Positions 15,735 to 22,811 of a stretch of 22,811 nt of DNA are shown piece after piece. The first letter of the stretch is position 1. Each line of letters opens with the position of its first letter. A program made the translations under genes and the position numbers. Below the pieces are notes generated by a model that was not told the origin of the DNA, searched no databases, and saw only the letters and a program-made list of their open reading frames with translations. The DNA is from GCA-2719315 sp964448645 (GTDB lineage: Bacteria; Bacteroidota; Bacteroidia; Flavobacteriales; Flavobacteriaceae). The stretch covers positions 1 through 22,811 of the forward strand of contig CAYUZY010000016.1 in assembly GCA_964448645.1 (NCBI GenBank), read 5' to 3'.

Positions 15735-16124
15735 ATGATCAATAAACCAATAAATGCAGTAAAAAAATTTCATAAGGCATATGAATTATTAATTAATAAT
15801 TCACCTACTGTAAATGTAGATAAAGAGTTAATTAAACTTAGGTTTAATTTGATGAAAGAAGAAAATGAAGAATATTTCGAAGCAGCAAAAAAAAATGACA
15901 TTGTTGAGGTTGCGGATGCGTTAGGTGATATGTTATATATTCTATGTGGGACAATAATTACTCATGGATTTCAAAACAAAATTGAAGAAGTTTTTGAAGA
16001 AATACAGCGAAGTAATATGAGTAAATTAGGCCAGGGCGGAAAACCAATTTACAGAAATGACGGAAAAGTTATGAAGGGTCCAAATTATTTTAAGCCAAAT
16101 ATAAAAGCTATTTTGAAAAAGTAA
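15735..16124 (+). CDS. MazG-like all-alpha nucleotide pyrophosphohydrolase
   Basis: This 129-residue cytoplasmic protein has the metal-binding pattern of the all-alpha NTP pyrophosphatase superfamily: MKEENEEYFEA (Glu42, Glu43, Glu45, Glu46) on one helix and EVADALGDMLYI (Glu58, Asp61, Asp65) on the next. A C-terminal GKVMKGPNYFKPNI follows, like that of phosphoribosyl-ATP pyrophosphohydrolase-like proteins. Such enzymes cut NTPs to NMP and pyrophosphate and often clean up non-canonical nucleotides. The substrate here is unknown, and no his genes are near. Its 3' end overlaps the convergent ilvE gene by 17 bp. Confidence 0.8.
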   Translation: MINKPINAVKKFHKAYELLINNSPTVNVDKELIKLRFNLMKEENEEYFEAAKKNDIVEVADALGDMLYILCGTIITHGFQNKIEEVFEEIQRSNMSKLGQGGKPIYRNDGKVMKGPNYFKPNIKAILKK

Positions 16125-17172
16125 GCTTTGGTATCTTATATCTCCATTTAAATGGATCTTCCTCTATATTATATTGAATATTCATAATTTTTTTCTTAAG
16201 AAATTCTGATTTAGGATCTTTGCTTTCTGGAATATTATAATGAACATTTTTATAATTAAAGCTTTTAATAGGTAATATCACCACTGCAGTTCCTGAACCA
16301 AAAATTTCTTTTAAAGAGTTATCTTTATGAGCTAAGAGTAATTCGTTAACCGATATAGGTCTAACTTCAATATTTATTTTTAAATATTTACATAGCTCTA
16401 TAACGCTTTTTCTAGTAACCCCATCTAAAATTCTATCATTATTGGGTGCTGTTATAAGATTATCACCAATCCTAAAAAAAATGTTCATTGTTCCAGCTTC
16501 TTCAAGATACTCATGATTATTTGCGTCTGTCCAAATAATTTGTTCATAACCTTGTTTTTGAGCAAGGCTAGTTGGGTAAAATTGTGCAGCATAATTACCA
16601 GCTGCTTTTACATAACCGACACCTCCACTTGCAGCTCTGCTATATTTTTCTGCAATTAAAACATTAACTTTATCACTGTAATATGCTTTAACAGGAGTGC
16701 AAATAATTAAAAACTTATATTTATTTGCAGGTGATGCCTGAACACCAGCTTGATTAGCAAAAATAAAGGGCCTTATATATAGAGAATTTCCTATACCAGG
16801 AATTATCCACTCTTTATCAAAATTTAATAAAACTTCTAAAGCATTAAAAAAAAATTTTTTCGGAAATTCAGGAATACTTAATCTTTTAGCAGACTTGTTC
16901 AATCTTTTGAAGTTTTCTTCTGGGCGAAACATAAAAACTTCATCATTACCATCTTTATAAGCTTTCATTCCCTCAAAAACTGATTGTCCATAATGCAAAA
17001 CACTTGAAGATGGATCCATTTTTAATTTTTTATATGGAATGATTTTAGGATTAATCCACCTTCCTTCTATATAATCACATGTGAACATATGATCAGTAAA
17101 TTCTTCTCCGAAAATTAAGTTAGAAAAGTTTACTTCTGATATTCTACTTTTATCAATTTTTACAATTTCCAT
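16108..17172 (-). CDS. ilvE: Branched-chain amino acid aminotransferase
   Basis: This PLP enzyme makes or degrades leucine, isoleucine and valine by exchanging the amino group with glutamate. The fold type IV motifs are SVLHYGQSVFEGMKAY (residues 57-72), RLSIPEF, YIRPFIFA, the PLP lysine in GYVKAAGNYAAQ (Lys189), EEAGTMNIFF, LDGVTRKSVIELC and IFGSGTAVVILPI. The length of 354 residues matches the longer BCAT class found in Bacteroidota and eukaryotes rather than E. coli IlvE (about 309). It is a single-gene unit; its tail overlaps the convergent pyrophosphohydrolase gene and no terminator hairpin is seen between them. Confidence 0.95.
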   Translation of the reverse strand: MEIVKIDKSRISEVNFSNLIFGEEFTDHMFTCDYIEGRWINPKIIPYKKLKMDPSSSVLHYGQSVFEGMKAYKDGNDEVFMFRPEENFKRLNKSAKRLSIPEFPKKFFFNALEVLLNFDKEWIIPGIGNSLYIRPFIFANQAGVQASPANKYKFLIICTPVKAYYSDKVNVLIAEKYSRAASGGVGYVKAAGNYAAQFYPTSLAQKQGYEQIIWTDANNHEYLEEAGTMNIFFRIGDNLITAPNNDRILDGVTRKSVIELCKYLKINIEVRPISVNELLLAHKDNSLKEIFGSGTAVVILPIKSFNYKNVHYNIPESKDPKSEFLKKKIMNIQYNIEEDPFKWRYKIPKLTFSK

Positions 17173-17299
17173 TTAAAAAAATATTAAAAAAAAAAGTAAA
17201 AATTAATAATATAAAAATAACTTCTTTAGGAATGAAAATTTTAAGTTTTTACGATTTTATTAAATCAATCATGATTAACTTAATAATTTTATAATTATA

Positions 17300-17977
17300 A
17301 TGAATAAATCAAAAATAATTACTAAAGATGGAAGTCCAACTATTTATTTAAAAGATTTAAACGAATCCTATCACTCAAAACATGGCGCTGTATCAGAATC
17401 AAAATATGTATTTATAAGAAATGGTTTAAAATTTTGGAAAAAGATTAATCCGAATGTTAATTCATGTAATATTTTTGAAATGGGTTTCGGAACAGGTTTG
17501 AATACAATATTAACATATGAGTTTTCAATTGAAAATAAACTAAAAATAAATTACCAAACAATTGATTCCAGCCCATTGACTAAAAATGAAATTAAATTTT
17601 TGGATTACTCAAAATTCTTTAATAATAAAAAAACAGAATTAATATTTGACAAACTACATAATAAATCATGGGAAGAAACTCATTTGATAGAAAGAAAATT
17701 TAATTTTTTAAAAATTAATAAAAAAATTCAGAGTTTTGAATTTTCTTTCAAGTATGATATTATTTATTATGATGCATTTGGTTCGCGAGTTCAACCTGAG
17801 TTATGGAAAGAAGATCTTTTTAAACCAATTATAAGGTCATTAAATAAATTTGGAGTATTTGTTACATATTCATCAATGGGAAACTTAAGGAGGGCTCTTA
17901 TAAAATTAGGAATGAAAGTAGAAAAAATAGATGGGCCAATTGGAAAAAGAGAAATGATAAGAGCCGTTAAGATTTAA
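17300..17977 (+). CDS. mnmD: tRNA 5-methylaminomethyl-2-thiouridine methyltransferase, MnmD type
   Basis: The protein transfers a methyl group from SAM to the aminomethyl-uridine at wobble position 34 of certain tRNAs. The 225-residue sequence has the MnmD layout: an N-terminal SPTIYLKDLNESYHSKHGA, SAM motif IFEMGFGTGLNT (residues 58-69), the acidic end of strand 4 (DIIYYDAFGSRVQPELW, about residues 153-169) and the C-terminal GPIGKREMIRA. It lacks the MnmC1 oxidase domain that E. coli fuses to this one, as is normal outside Gammaproteobacteria. It is 9 bp upstream of the epimerase gene and divergent from ilvE. Confidence 0.88.
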   Translation: MNKSKIITKDGSPTIYLKDLNESYHSKHGAVSESKYVFIRNGLKFWKKINPNVNSCNIFEMGFGTGLNTILTYEFSIENKLKINYQTIDSSPLTKNEIKFLDYSKFFNNKKTELIFDKLHNKSWEETHLIERKFNFLKINKKIQSFEFSFKYDIIYYDAFGSRVQPELWKEDLFKPIIRSLNKFGVFVTYSSMGNLRRALIKLGMKVEKIDGPIGKREMIRAVKI

Positions 17978-17986
17978 TTTTATTAT

Positions 17987-18895
17987 ATGAAACTTTTAAT
18001 CACTGGAGCTACAGGAGTTATTGGACGAAAAATTATTGAAAGAGTTGCAGAAAATTCCTTTGAAATAAATTTTTTAACAACTAGAAGAAGCAAGTTAAAA
18101 TCGATTAAAAATGCAAAAGGGTTTTTTTGGAACCCAAAAAAAAACATTATAGATTTAAATTGTTTTAATGGTGTTGATTCAATTATTCATTTATCGGGTA
18201 AAAAGATTTCAAAAAGATGGACAAAAAAATATAAAAAGAGAATTTATGAAAGCAGAGTTTTAAGCACTAAATTACTATTTAATTCTATTAGAGAATTAAA
18301 GTTTACTCATAAAATAAAAAGCCTCATTTGTGCATCAGCTATTGGAATTTATAAATCTGATGATAAAAAAATTCACTATGAAAAAAATAAAATTTATCCT
18401 TCAAATTTTTTAGAAAGATTAGTCTATGATTGGGAAAAATCATCATTTAATTTTAAAAAATATGGAATTAAGGTTGTTAATTTAAGAATTGGTCTAGTTT
18501 TTTCTTCTGGAGGTTTTTTAAAAACAATAAAAACTTATGGAAACTTTGGATTGATTTCTTCTTTCGGATCTGGAAATCAATTTCAATCTTGGATTCATAT
18601 TGATGACCTTGTTGAAATTTTTTTATTGTCAATTAAAGAGAAATGGGATGGAATATATAATGCTGTTTCTCCTCAACCAATTAATCAAAATAAATTGATG
18701 GAATTAATATTAAAAACTTTAAATAGACCTTATATTATGCCAAATATTCCAAGTTTTTTTTTAAAAATTATTTTAGGAGAAATGAGTAAGATATTAATTT
18801 CCAGTCATCGTGTAAGTTCTGAAAAAGTTTTACAAAAAGGATATGTTTTTAAATATGCAGATATAGAAAAGGCTTTAAAAGACATTTTAAATTAA
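17987..18895 (+). CDS. TIGR01777 family NAD(P)-dependent epimerase/oxidoreductase
   Basis: This extended short-chain dehydrogenase-like protein (302 residues) has the Rossmann start LLITGATGVIGRKI (residues 3-16) and the family marks GFFWNPKKNIID, HLSGKKISKRWTKKYKKRIYESRV, CASAIGIY, YDWEKSS, RIGLVFSSGGFLKTI and SWIHIDDLVEIF. The usual SDR Tyr-x-x-x-Lys is not evident at CASAIGIYKSDDKK, as is common in this family. The physiological substrate of TIGR01777 proteins is not established. It follows mnmD by 9 bp, and the grpE promoter lies immediately after its stop codon. Confidence 0.85.
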   Translation: MKLLITGATGVIGRKIIERVAENSFEINFLTTRRSKLKSIKNAKGFFWNPKKNIIDLNCFNGVDSIIHLSGKKISKRWTKKYKKRIYESRVLSTKLLFNSIRELKFTHKIKSLICASAIGIYKSDDKKIHYEKNKIYPSNFLERLVYDWEKSSFNFKKYGIKVVNLRIGLVFSSGGFLKTIKTYGNFGLISSFGSGNQFQSWIHIDDLVEIFLLSIKEKWDGIYNAVSPQPINQNKLMELILKTLNRPYIMPNIPSFFLKIILGEMSKILISSHRVSSEKVLQKGYVFKYADIEKALKDILN

Positions 18896-18935
18896 TGACA
18901 TTTTGACAATATATAATAAAATGGCAGTAATTTTG
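18896..18935 (+). promoter_or_regulatory. Promoter of grpE-dnaJ with a TGACA direct repeat
   Basis: TAATTTTG (18928-18935) is a perfect Bacteroidota -7 box, and TTG at 18903-18905 can serve as -33 with a slightly long 22-bp spacer. TGACA occurs twice, at 18896-18900 and 18904-18908, in TGACATTTTGACA, overlapping the -33 region. That is where a heat-shock regulator or an alternative sigma factor could bind. The predicted leader to the ATG at 18959 is about 17 nt. Confidence 0.5.
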
Positions 18936-18958
18936 ATATAAAGTTTATAAACAAAGAA

Positions 18959-19489
18959 ATGAAGCAAAACAAATCTAATTCTAGAAAGAAAAAATCTTTA
19001 TCTGCTAATTCAAAACCTAAATCAAATACAAAACGAGATACGAATATTATTAAATTAAAGAAAGAACTAACAGAAGAAAAAGATAAATATGTAAGACTTT
19101 TTGCTGAATTTGAAAATTATAAAAAAAGAACTGCTAAAGAACGTTTAGAACTTTTTAAAACTGCTAACAATGAGGTCATGAGTTCATTAATTCCAATTTT
19201 AGATGATTTTAATAGAGCAACAAAACAGTCTGATAATATTGAAGCAGATGATCAAATAGATGGTTTCAAATTGATTTTTAATAAATTTATTGAGATTTTA
19301 AAATCTAATGGTTTATCTGAAACCAAAACATTAAAGGGAGATGTTTTTGATGCAGAAATTCATGAAGCAATTACTCAAATTCCATCAAAAAAATCTTATG
19401 AAAAGGGCAAAATTATAGATATAATTGAAAAAGGATATCAATTAGGAGAAAAAATTATTCGTTATCCTAAAGTTGTTGTTGCTGAATAA
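18959..19489 (+). CDS. grpE: Nucleotide exchange factor GrpE (Hsp70 co-chaperone)
   Basis: GrpE drives ADP release from DnaK. The 176-residue protein has a basic, low-complexity N-terminus (KQNKSNSRKKKSLSANSKPKS), a long coiled-coil helix (about residues 27-60, with RLFAEFENYKKRTAKERLEL), the four-helix part (LIPILDDFNRA) and the C-terminal beta-wing with FDAEIHEAITQIPS, close to the usual FDPxxHEAV signature. It is followed 6 bp later by dnaJ. No dnaK is present in the window. Confidence 0.95.
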   Translation: MKQNKSNSRKKKSLSANSKPKSNTKRDTNIIKLKKELTEEKDKYVRLFAEFENYKKRTAKERLELFKTANNEVMSSLIPILDDFNRATKQSDNIEADDQIDGFKLIFNKFIEILKSNGLSETKTLKGDVFDAEIHEAITQIPSKKSYEKGKIIDIIEKGYQLGEKIIRYPKVVVAE

Positions 19490-19495
19490 TTTATT

Positions 19496-20602
19496 ATGAA
19501 AAAAGACTATTATGAAGTTTTAGGTATTACAAAAAGTGCTTCTTCATCAGAAATAAAAAAAGCATATAGAAAAAAAGCAATTCAGTATCATCCAGATAAA
19601 AATCCTGGGGATAAAGAGGCTGAATCTCAGTTTAAATTAGCTGCTGAGGCTTATGAGATTTTAAGTGATCCTCAAAAAAAATCTCAGTACGATCAATTTG
19701 GTCATGCTGCATTTGAAGGTGGCCAAGGATTTGGTGGAGGCATGAATATGGATGATATTTTTAGTCAATTTGGAGATATTTTTGGTAGCGCTTTTGGTGG
19801 TAGTTTTTCTGGAGGATTTGGAGGAAGAGGCTCTAGATCTAGAGGCAGTGATATGAGAATAAGGGTTAAATTGTCACTTGAAGAAATTTTAAATGGTGTT
19901 GAAAAAAAAATTAAAGTACCTAGGAAAGTTCAAGCTCCTGGAGTAAAATATGGTACATGCTCATCATGTAATGGGAATGGACAAGTTATGAAAATAACAA
20001 ATACTATACTTGGCAGAATGCAAACTTCTACTACTTGTAATGTGTGTTCTGGTTCTGGAAAATCAATTTTAAATAAACCAATTGGATCTGATCAAAATGG
20101 AATGATAAATAAAGAAGAAACAGTTTCGATAAAAATTCCATCAGGAGTAGAAGAAGGAATGCAATTAAAGGTTGAAGGAAAAGGAAATGAATCTCCAGCA
20201 GAGGGGATTTCTGGTGATCTTCTTGTTTTGATTGAAGAAATTGATCATCCAATATTTGTAAGGGAAAACAATCATTTGCATTATGATTTATATATAAATT
20301 TTTCTGAAGCTACTTTGGGTGTTTCAAAAGAAGTTAATTTATTAAAAGGAAAAGTTAGAATTAAACTTGAATCTGGAATCCAATCTGGAAAAACACTTCG
20401 TCTTAGGGGTAAGGGTTTACCAAGTTTAAATGGTTATAAAACAGGAGATTTACTTGTTCATATAAATGTTTGGACTCCAAAAACTTTAAACAAGGAACAA
20501 AAAAAATTTTTTGAAAACATGGTGGATGATGATAATTTTCAACCTGATCCACAAAGTTCGGATAAATCATTTTTTCAAAAAGTTAAAGACATGTTTAACT
20601 AA
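19496..20602 (+). CDS. dnaJ: Chaperone DnaJ (Hsp40) lacking zinc site 1
   Basis: DnaJ delivers substrates to DnaK and stimulates its ATPase. The J-domain (residues 1-70) has the essential HPD (32-34) and is followed by a Gly/Phe-rich linker (about 72-115). The zinc region normally carries four CxxCxGxG motifs. Only motif 2 (Cys155, Cys158, CSSCNGNG) and motif 3 (Cys181, Cys184, CNVCSGSG) are present. Where motif 1 should be there is KVQAPGVKYGT, and where motif 4 should be there is NKPIGSDQNGMI. Motifs 1 and 4 build zinc site 1, so that site is lost and site 2 is kept. The C-terminal substrate domains (IPSGVEEGMQLKVEGKGN, GDLLVLIEE, LRLRGKGLPSLNGYKTGDLLV) are intact. The length of 368 is close to normal. 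The gene is complete with no frameshift and follows grpE by 6 bp. Confidence 0.95.
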   Translation: MKKDYYEVLGITKSASSSEIKKAYRKKAIQYHPDKNPGDKEAESQFKLAAEAYEILSDPQKKSQYDQFGHAAFEGGQGFGGGMNMDDIFSQFGDIFGSAFGGSFSGGFGGRGSRSRGSDMRIRVKLSLEEILNGVEKKIKVPRKVQAPGVKYGTCSSCNGNGQVMKITNTILGRMQTSTTCNVCSGSGKSILNKPIGSDQNGMINKEETVSIKIPSGVEEGMQLKVEGKGNESPAEGISGDLLVLIEEIDHPIFVRENNHLHYDLYINFSEATLGVSKEVNLLKGKVRIKLESGIQSGKTLRLRGKGLPSLNGYKTGDLLVHINVWTPKTLNKEQKKFFENMVDDDNFQPDPQSSDKSFFQKVKDMFN

Positions 20603-20675
20603 TTAAAGTTATATCTATAAATATTTATTTAAACTTTCTACTATTTTAAATTTTTCAATCTTCTTTAATTTATCA

Positions 20676-20683
20676 TAACTTTG
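20676..20683 (+). promoter_or_regulatory. -7 promoter element of the response-regulator gene
   Basis: TAACTTTG matches the Bacteroidota TAnnTTTG box exactly, 22 bp before the ATG at 20706. The -33 region is T-rich (20651-20655) without a clear TTG. It implies that the regulator and the peptidase are transcribed apart from grpE-dnaJ. Confidence 0.45.
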
Positions 20684-20705
20684 AAAATACTAATAAAAAT
20701 AATTT

Positions 20706-21872
20706 ATGACTAGTATTTTAATTATAGAGGATGAAGAACCAATTAGACGAGTTCTAAAAAAAATTCTAAAAGAAGAAAATCAATCATATAAAATTTATGA
20801 AGCTGAAAATGGTAAAGAAGGATTAGAAGAAATCGAAAAAAATAAAAAAATAGATATAGTCTTATGTGATATTAAAATGCCAATAATTGATGGTATTGAG
20901 GTTTTAAATAGATCAAAAAAGATTAAACCAAATTTACCTTTTATAATGTTAACTGGTCATGGAAATATTAATACTGCAGTTGAAGCAATGAAAATAGGAG
21001 CATATGATTTTATATCTAAACCTCCTGACTTGAATAGATTAATTACTTCTGTAAGAAATGCTATTGAAAAGAATAATTTAAAAAGTGAAAATAAAAAGCT
21101 TAAAAAAAGAGTTAATAAGAGTTATGAAATTATTGGAAATTCATCAGCTATAAATTATGTAAAAGACATGATTTCAAAAGTTGCTAATACTGATGCAAGA
21201 ATTTTAATTACAGGTGATAGTGGAACTGGAAAAGAGTTAGTTGCACATCAAATTCATAATCAAAGTAATAGAAATAAGGAGTCTTTTGTTGAAGTGAATT
21301 GTGCTGCAATACCAGCAGAACTTATTGAAAGTGAGCTTTTTGGTCATATTAAGGGGTCATTTACATCAGCAATTAAAGATCGTCCCGGAAAATTTGAAGT
21401 TGCAAATAATGGAACTGTTTTTTTAGATGAGATAGCAGATATGAGCTTAAATGCTCAAGCAAAAGTTTTAAGAGCTTTAGAGGAAAAAAAGATTCAGAGA
21501 GTTGGAAGTGATAAAAACATTAAAGTAAATGTTAGAGTTATTGCTGCAACAAATAAGGATTTAAATAAAGAAATTTCAGAGGGTAATTTTAGAGAAGATT
21601 TATATCATCGATTAGCAGTAATCTTAATTAAGGTACCAGGATTAGATGAAAGAAAAGAAGATATTTCTTTATTATCTAATTATTTTATTAAAAAGTTATC
21701 AATTGAACAAGGTATAGAAGTCAAAACATTATCTGACGAGGCTTTATCTTTACTTAAAGATTATAATTGGACTGGAAACATTAGGGAACTTAGAAATGTT
21801 ATTGAGAGATTAATAATATTAGGTGGTAATCCGATTTCTGTTGATGATATAAATAAATATACTGCAAAATAA
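20706..21872 (+). CDS. NtrC-family response regulator: receiver plus sigma54-interaction AAA+ domain, no DNA-binding tail
   Basis: The receiver domain (residues 1-120) has the acidic pocket (EDEE), phospho-acceptor Asp55 (LCDIKMP), Thr83 (LTGHG) and Lys105 (SKPPD). The AAA+ domain (about 140-372) has Walker A GDSGTGKE (170-177), Walker B GTVFLDEIAD, sensor I RVIAATNKDL, the arginine-finger region FREDLYHRL and sensor II GNIRELRNVI. The sigma54-contacting loop reads GSFTSA (217-222) instead of GAFTGA; the key Phe and Thr are kept. The protein ends about 16 residues after the AAA+ domain (NPISVDDINKYTAK), with no Fis-type helix-turn-helix, so it may act without sequence-specific binding or through a partner. 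No sensor kinase gene is adjacent. The M28 peptidase gene begins 11 bp later. Confidence 0.92.
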   Translation: MTSILIIEDEEPIRRVLKKILKEENQSYKIYEAENGKEGLEEIEKNKKIDIVLCDIKMPIIDGIEVLNRSKKIKPNLPFIMLTGHGNINTAVEAMKIGAYDFISKPPDLNRLITSVRNAIEKNNLKSENKKLKKRVNKSYEIIGNSSAINYVKDMISKVANTDARILITGDSGTGKELVAHQIHNQSNRNKESFVEVNCAAIPAELIESELFGHIKGSFTSAIKDRPGKFEVANNGTVFLDEIADMSLNAQAKVLRALEEKKIQRVGSDKNIKVNVRVIAATNKDLNKEISEGNFREDLYHRLAVILIKVPGLDERKEDISLLSNYFIKKLSIEQGIEVKTLSDEALSLLKDYNWTGNIRELRNVIERLIILGGNPISVDDINKYTAK

Positions 21873-21883
21873 GCTTTCTAAAA

Positions 21884-22811
21884 ATGAATAGACAAAATTA
21901 TTTCTTTTTATTAATTTTTTTAACAATTTTTTCTTTTGGTCAAAATCGAAATAACCAAGAGAAATTTATTAAAAAAATATATAATGTTGCACTTAATGAT
22001 GGTAAATCATATAATTGGTTAGATCATTTATCAAATCAAATCGGAGGAAGGTTGTCAGGTTCTTTAAATGCAAAAAGAGCAATTCAATGGAGTAAAGAAG
22101 AGTTAAATTTATTAAAAATTGATAATGTTTATTTACAACCTGTTATGGTTCCTAAATGGGTTCGCGGAACTTTTGAATATGCAAGAATTATAACTGGTCC
22201 AGGAAAAACTATAAATGTCCCTATATGTGCTTTAGGAGGTTCAATTTCTACTCCAAATTTAGGAATTGAAGCAGAAGTTGTTGAAGTAAAAAACTTTTTT
22301 GACCTAGAAAAAATAGGTAAAAAAAATATAGAAGGAAAAATCGTTTTATTTAATAGAAAAATGCCTGATACTATTTTTAACGCATTAGATGCTTATAAAA
22401 AAACCGTTGATCAAAGAACTAAAGGAGCTTCTATAGCCTCAAAATATGGAGCGGTTGGAGTAATAGTTCGTTCTATGAATTTTCGATTAGATGATTTCCC
22501 TCATACAGGTTCAACATATTATGGAGATATACCAAATAGAAATAGAATACCTGCGGCTGCTATTAGCACTAATGGTGCTGAGTTATTAAGCTCTATGTTA
22601 TCTATTAATCCAAAAACTACTTTTTATTTTAAACAAAATTGTAAAAATTATCCAGATGTTTTATCACATAATGTTATTGGTGAAATAAAAGGATCAGAAT
22701 TTCCTGAAGAAATAATATTAGTTGGAGGTCATCTAGATTCATGGGATTTAGGAGATGGTTCTCATGATGATGGTGCTGGTGTTGTTCAATCAATGGAAGT
22801 TTTAAACATTT
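21884..22811 (+). CDS. M28 family metallopeptidase, secreted, 3' end cut by the window
   Basis: The gene starts with ATG at 21884 and stays open to the window edge (309 codons). A signal peptide (MNRQNYFFLLIFLTIFSFGQ) is followed by the N-terminal part with LSNQIGGRLSGSLNAKRAI, a protease-associated-like insert (NIEGKIVLFNRKMPD, KYGAVGVIVRSM, RIPAAAISTNGAELL) and the zinc peptidase core. The core has GGHLDSWDLGDGSHDDGAG with zinc ligands His283 and Asp295, and Asp285 as the likely general-base-side residue. The downstream catalytic Glu-Glu and further ligands lie beyond the window. The family are aminopeptidases or carboxypeptidases of the periplasm or outside; specificity is unknown. It is probably co-transcribed with the regulator 11 bp upstream. 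Confidence 0.9.
   Translation, partial: MNRQNYFFLLIFLTIFSFGQNRNNQEKFIKKIYNVALNDGKSYNWLDHLSNQIGGRLSGSLNAKRAIQWSKEELNLLKIDNVYLQPVMVPKWVRGTFEYARIITGPGKTINVPICALGGSISTPNLGIEAEVVEVKNFFDLEKIGKKNIEGKIVLFNRKMPDTIFNALDAYKKTVDQRTKGASIASKYGAVGVIVRSMNFRLDDFPHTGSTYYGDIPNRNRIPAAAISTNGAELLSSMLSINPKTTFYFKQNCKNYPDVLSHNVIGEIKGSEFPEEIILVGGHLDSWDLGDGSHDDGAGVVQSMEVLNI

Noticed and set aside
17267..17276. Palindrome AATCATGATT between ilvE and mnmD
   Set aside because: It is a single 10-bp palindrome in AT-rich sequence with no second copy, so chance is the simpler explanation.
18922..18937. Sigma54-like -24/-12 promoter before grpE (TGGCA then TTGAT)
   Set aside because: TGGCA and TTG have the right spacing, but the invariant GC of the -12 box is GA here, and the same bases form a perfect TAATTTTG -7 box.
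20606..20640. Hairpin after dnaJ (AAAGTT with AACTTT)
   Set aside because: The stem is 6 AT-rich bp around a 20-nt loop without a proper T-run, too weak to call a terminator.

Overview
The window looks like a chromosomal piece of an AT-rich, compact, probably marine member of the Bacteroidota, most likely Flavobacteriia. The evidence is: a type IX secretion (T9SS) cargo remnant with its PorP/SprF partner; Bacteroidota-type promoters (-7 TAnnTTTG); eukaryote-like type II glutamine synthetase; the Bacteroidota-length PurM; the purM-prfA-pyrF order; an NtrC-type regulator without a DNA-binding tail; and almost no Shine-Dalgarno sequences. Genus cannot be told from the sequence. I see no tRNA, rRNA, CRISPR array, phage or insertion sequence.

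Layout. 1-2200 (minus): a PorP/SprF-family outer-membrane protein followed by a broken T9SS cargo gene (LamG-like domain, calcium-binding Asp-rich repeats, type B sorting domain) with a nonsense codon and a frameshift/deletion. 2419-3739: a small lipoprotein (minus) divergent from a Na+/Ca2+-type antiporter (plus). 3798-4805 (minus): glnA (GSII) with a clear terminator. 5063-10110 (plus): a tight six-gene operon, purM, a four-helix His-rich membrane protein, yceI, prfA, pyrF and an alpha/beta hydrolase. 10107-12540 (minus): a secreted amidohydrolase and purU. 12647-14930 (minus): an ammonium uptake operon of TorF-like porin, glnK and amt, ending at a strong terminator. 15121-15680 (minus): a 62-aa membrane protein and crcB, translationally coupled through a TTG start. 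15735-17172: a MazG-like pyrophosphohydrolase (plus) and ilvE (minus) overlapping tail to tail. 17300-18895 (plus): mnmD and a TIGR01777 epimerase. 18959-20602 (plus): grpE-dnaJ. 20706-22811 (plus): a sigma54-activator-type response regulator and the start of an M28 metallopeptidase that runs off the window.

How they fit together. Nitrogen assimilation is represented twice: the Amt/PII/porin operon brings in and senses ammonium and GSII fixes it. One-carbon/purine/pyrimidine metabolism is represented by purM, purU and pyrF. Translation and tRNA modification (prfA, mnmD) and protein quality control (grpE, dnaJ) make up much of the rest.

The most striking observations are a DnaJ that has lost exactly the four cysteines of zinc site 1 (CxxCxGxG motifs 1 and 4) while keeping zinc site 2; a putative b561-like/YceI pair inserted in a housekeeping nucleotide/translation operon; and a decaying T9SS cargo gene next to an apparently intact PorP/SprF gene. 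Nothing here amounts to a clear-cut new defence or mobile system.
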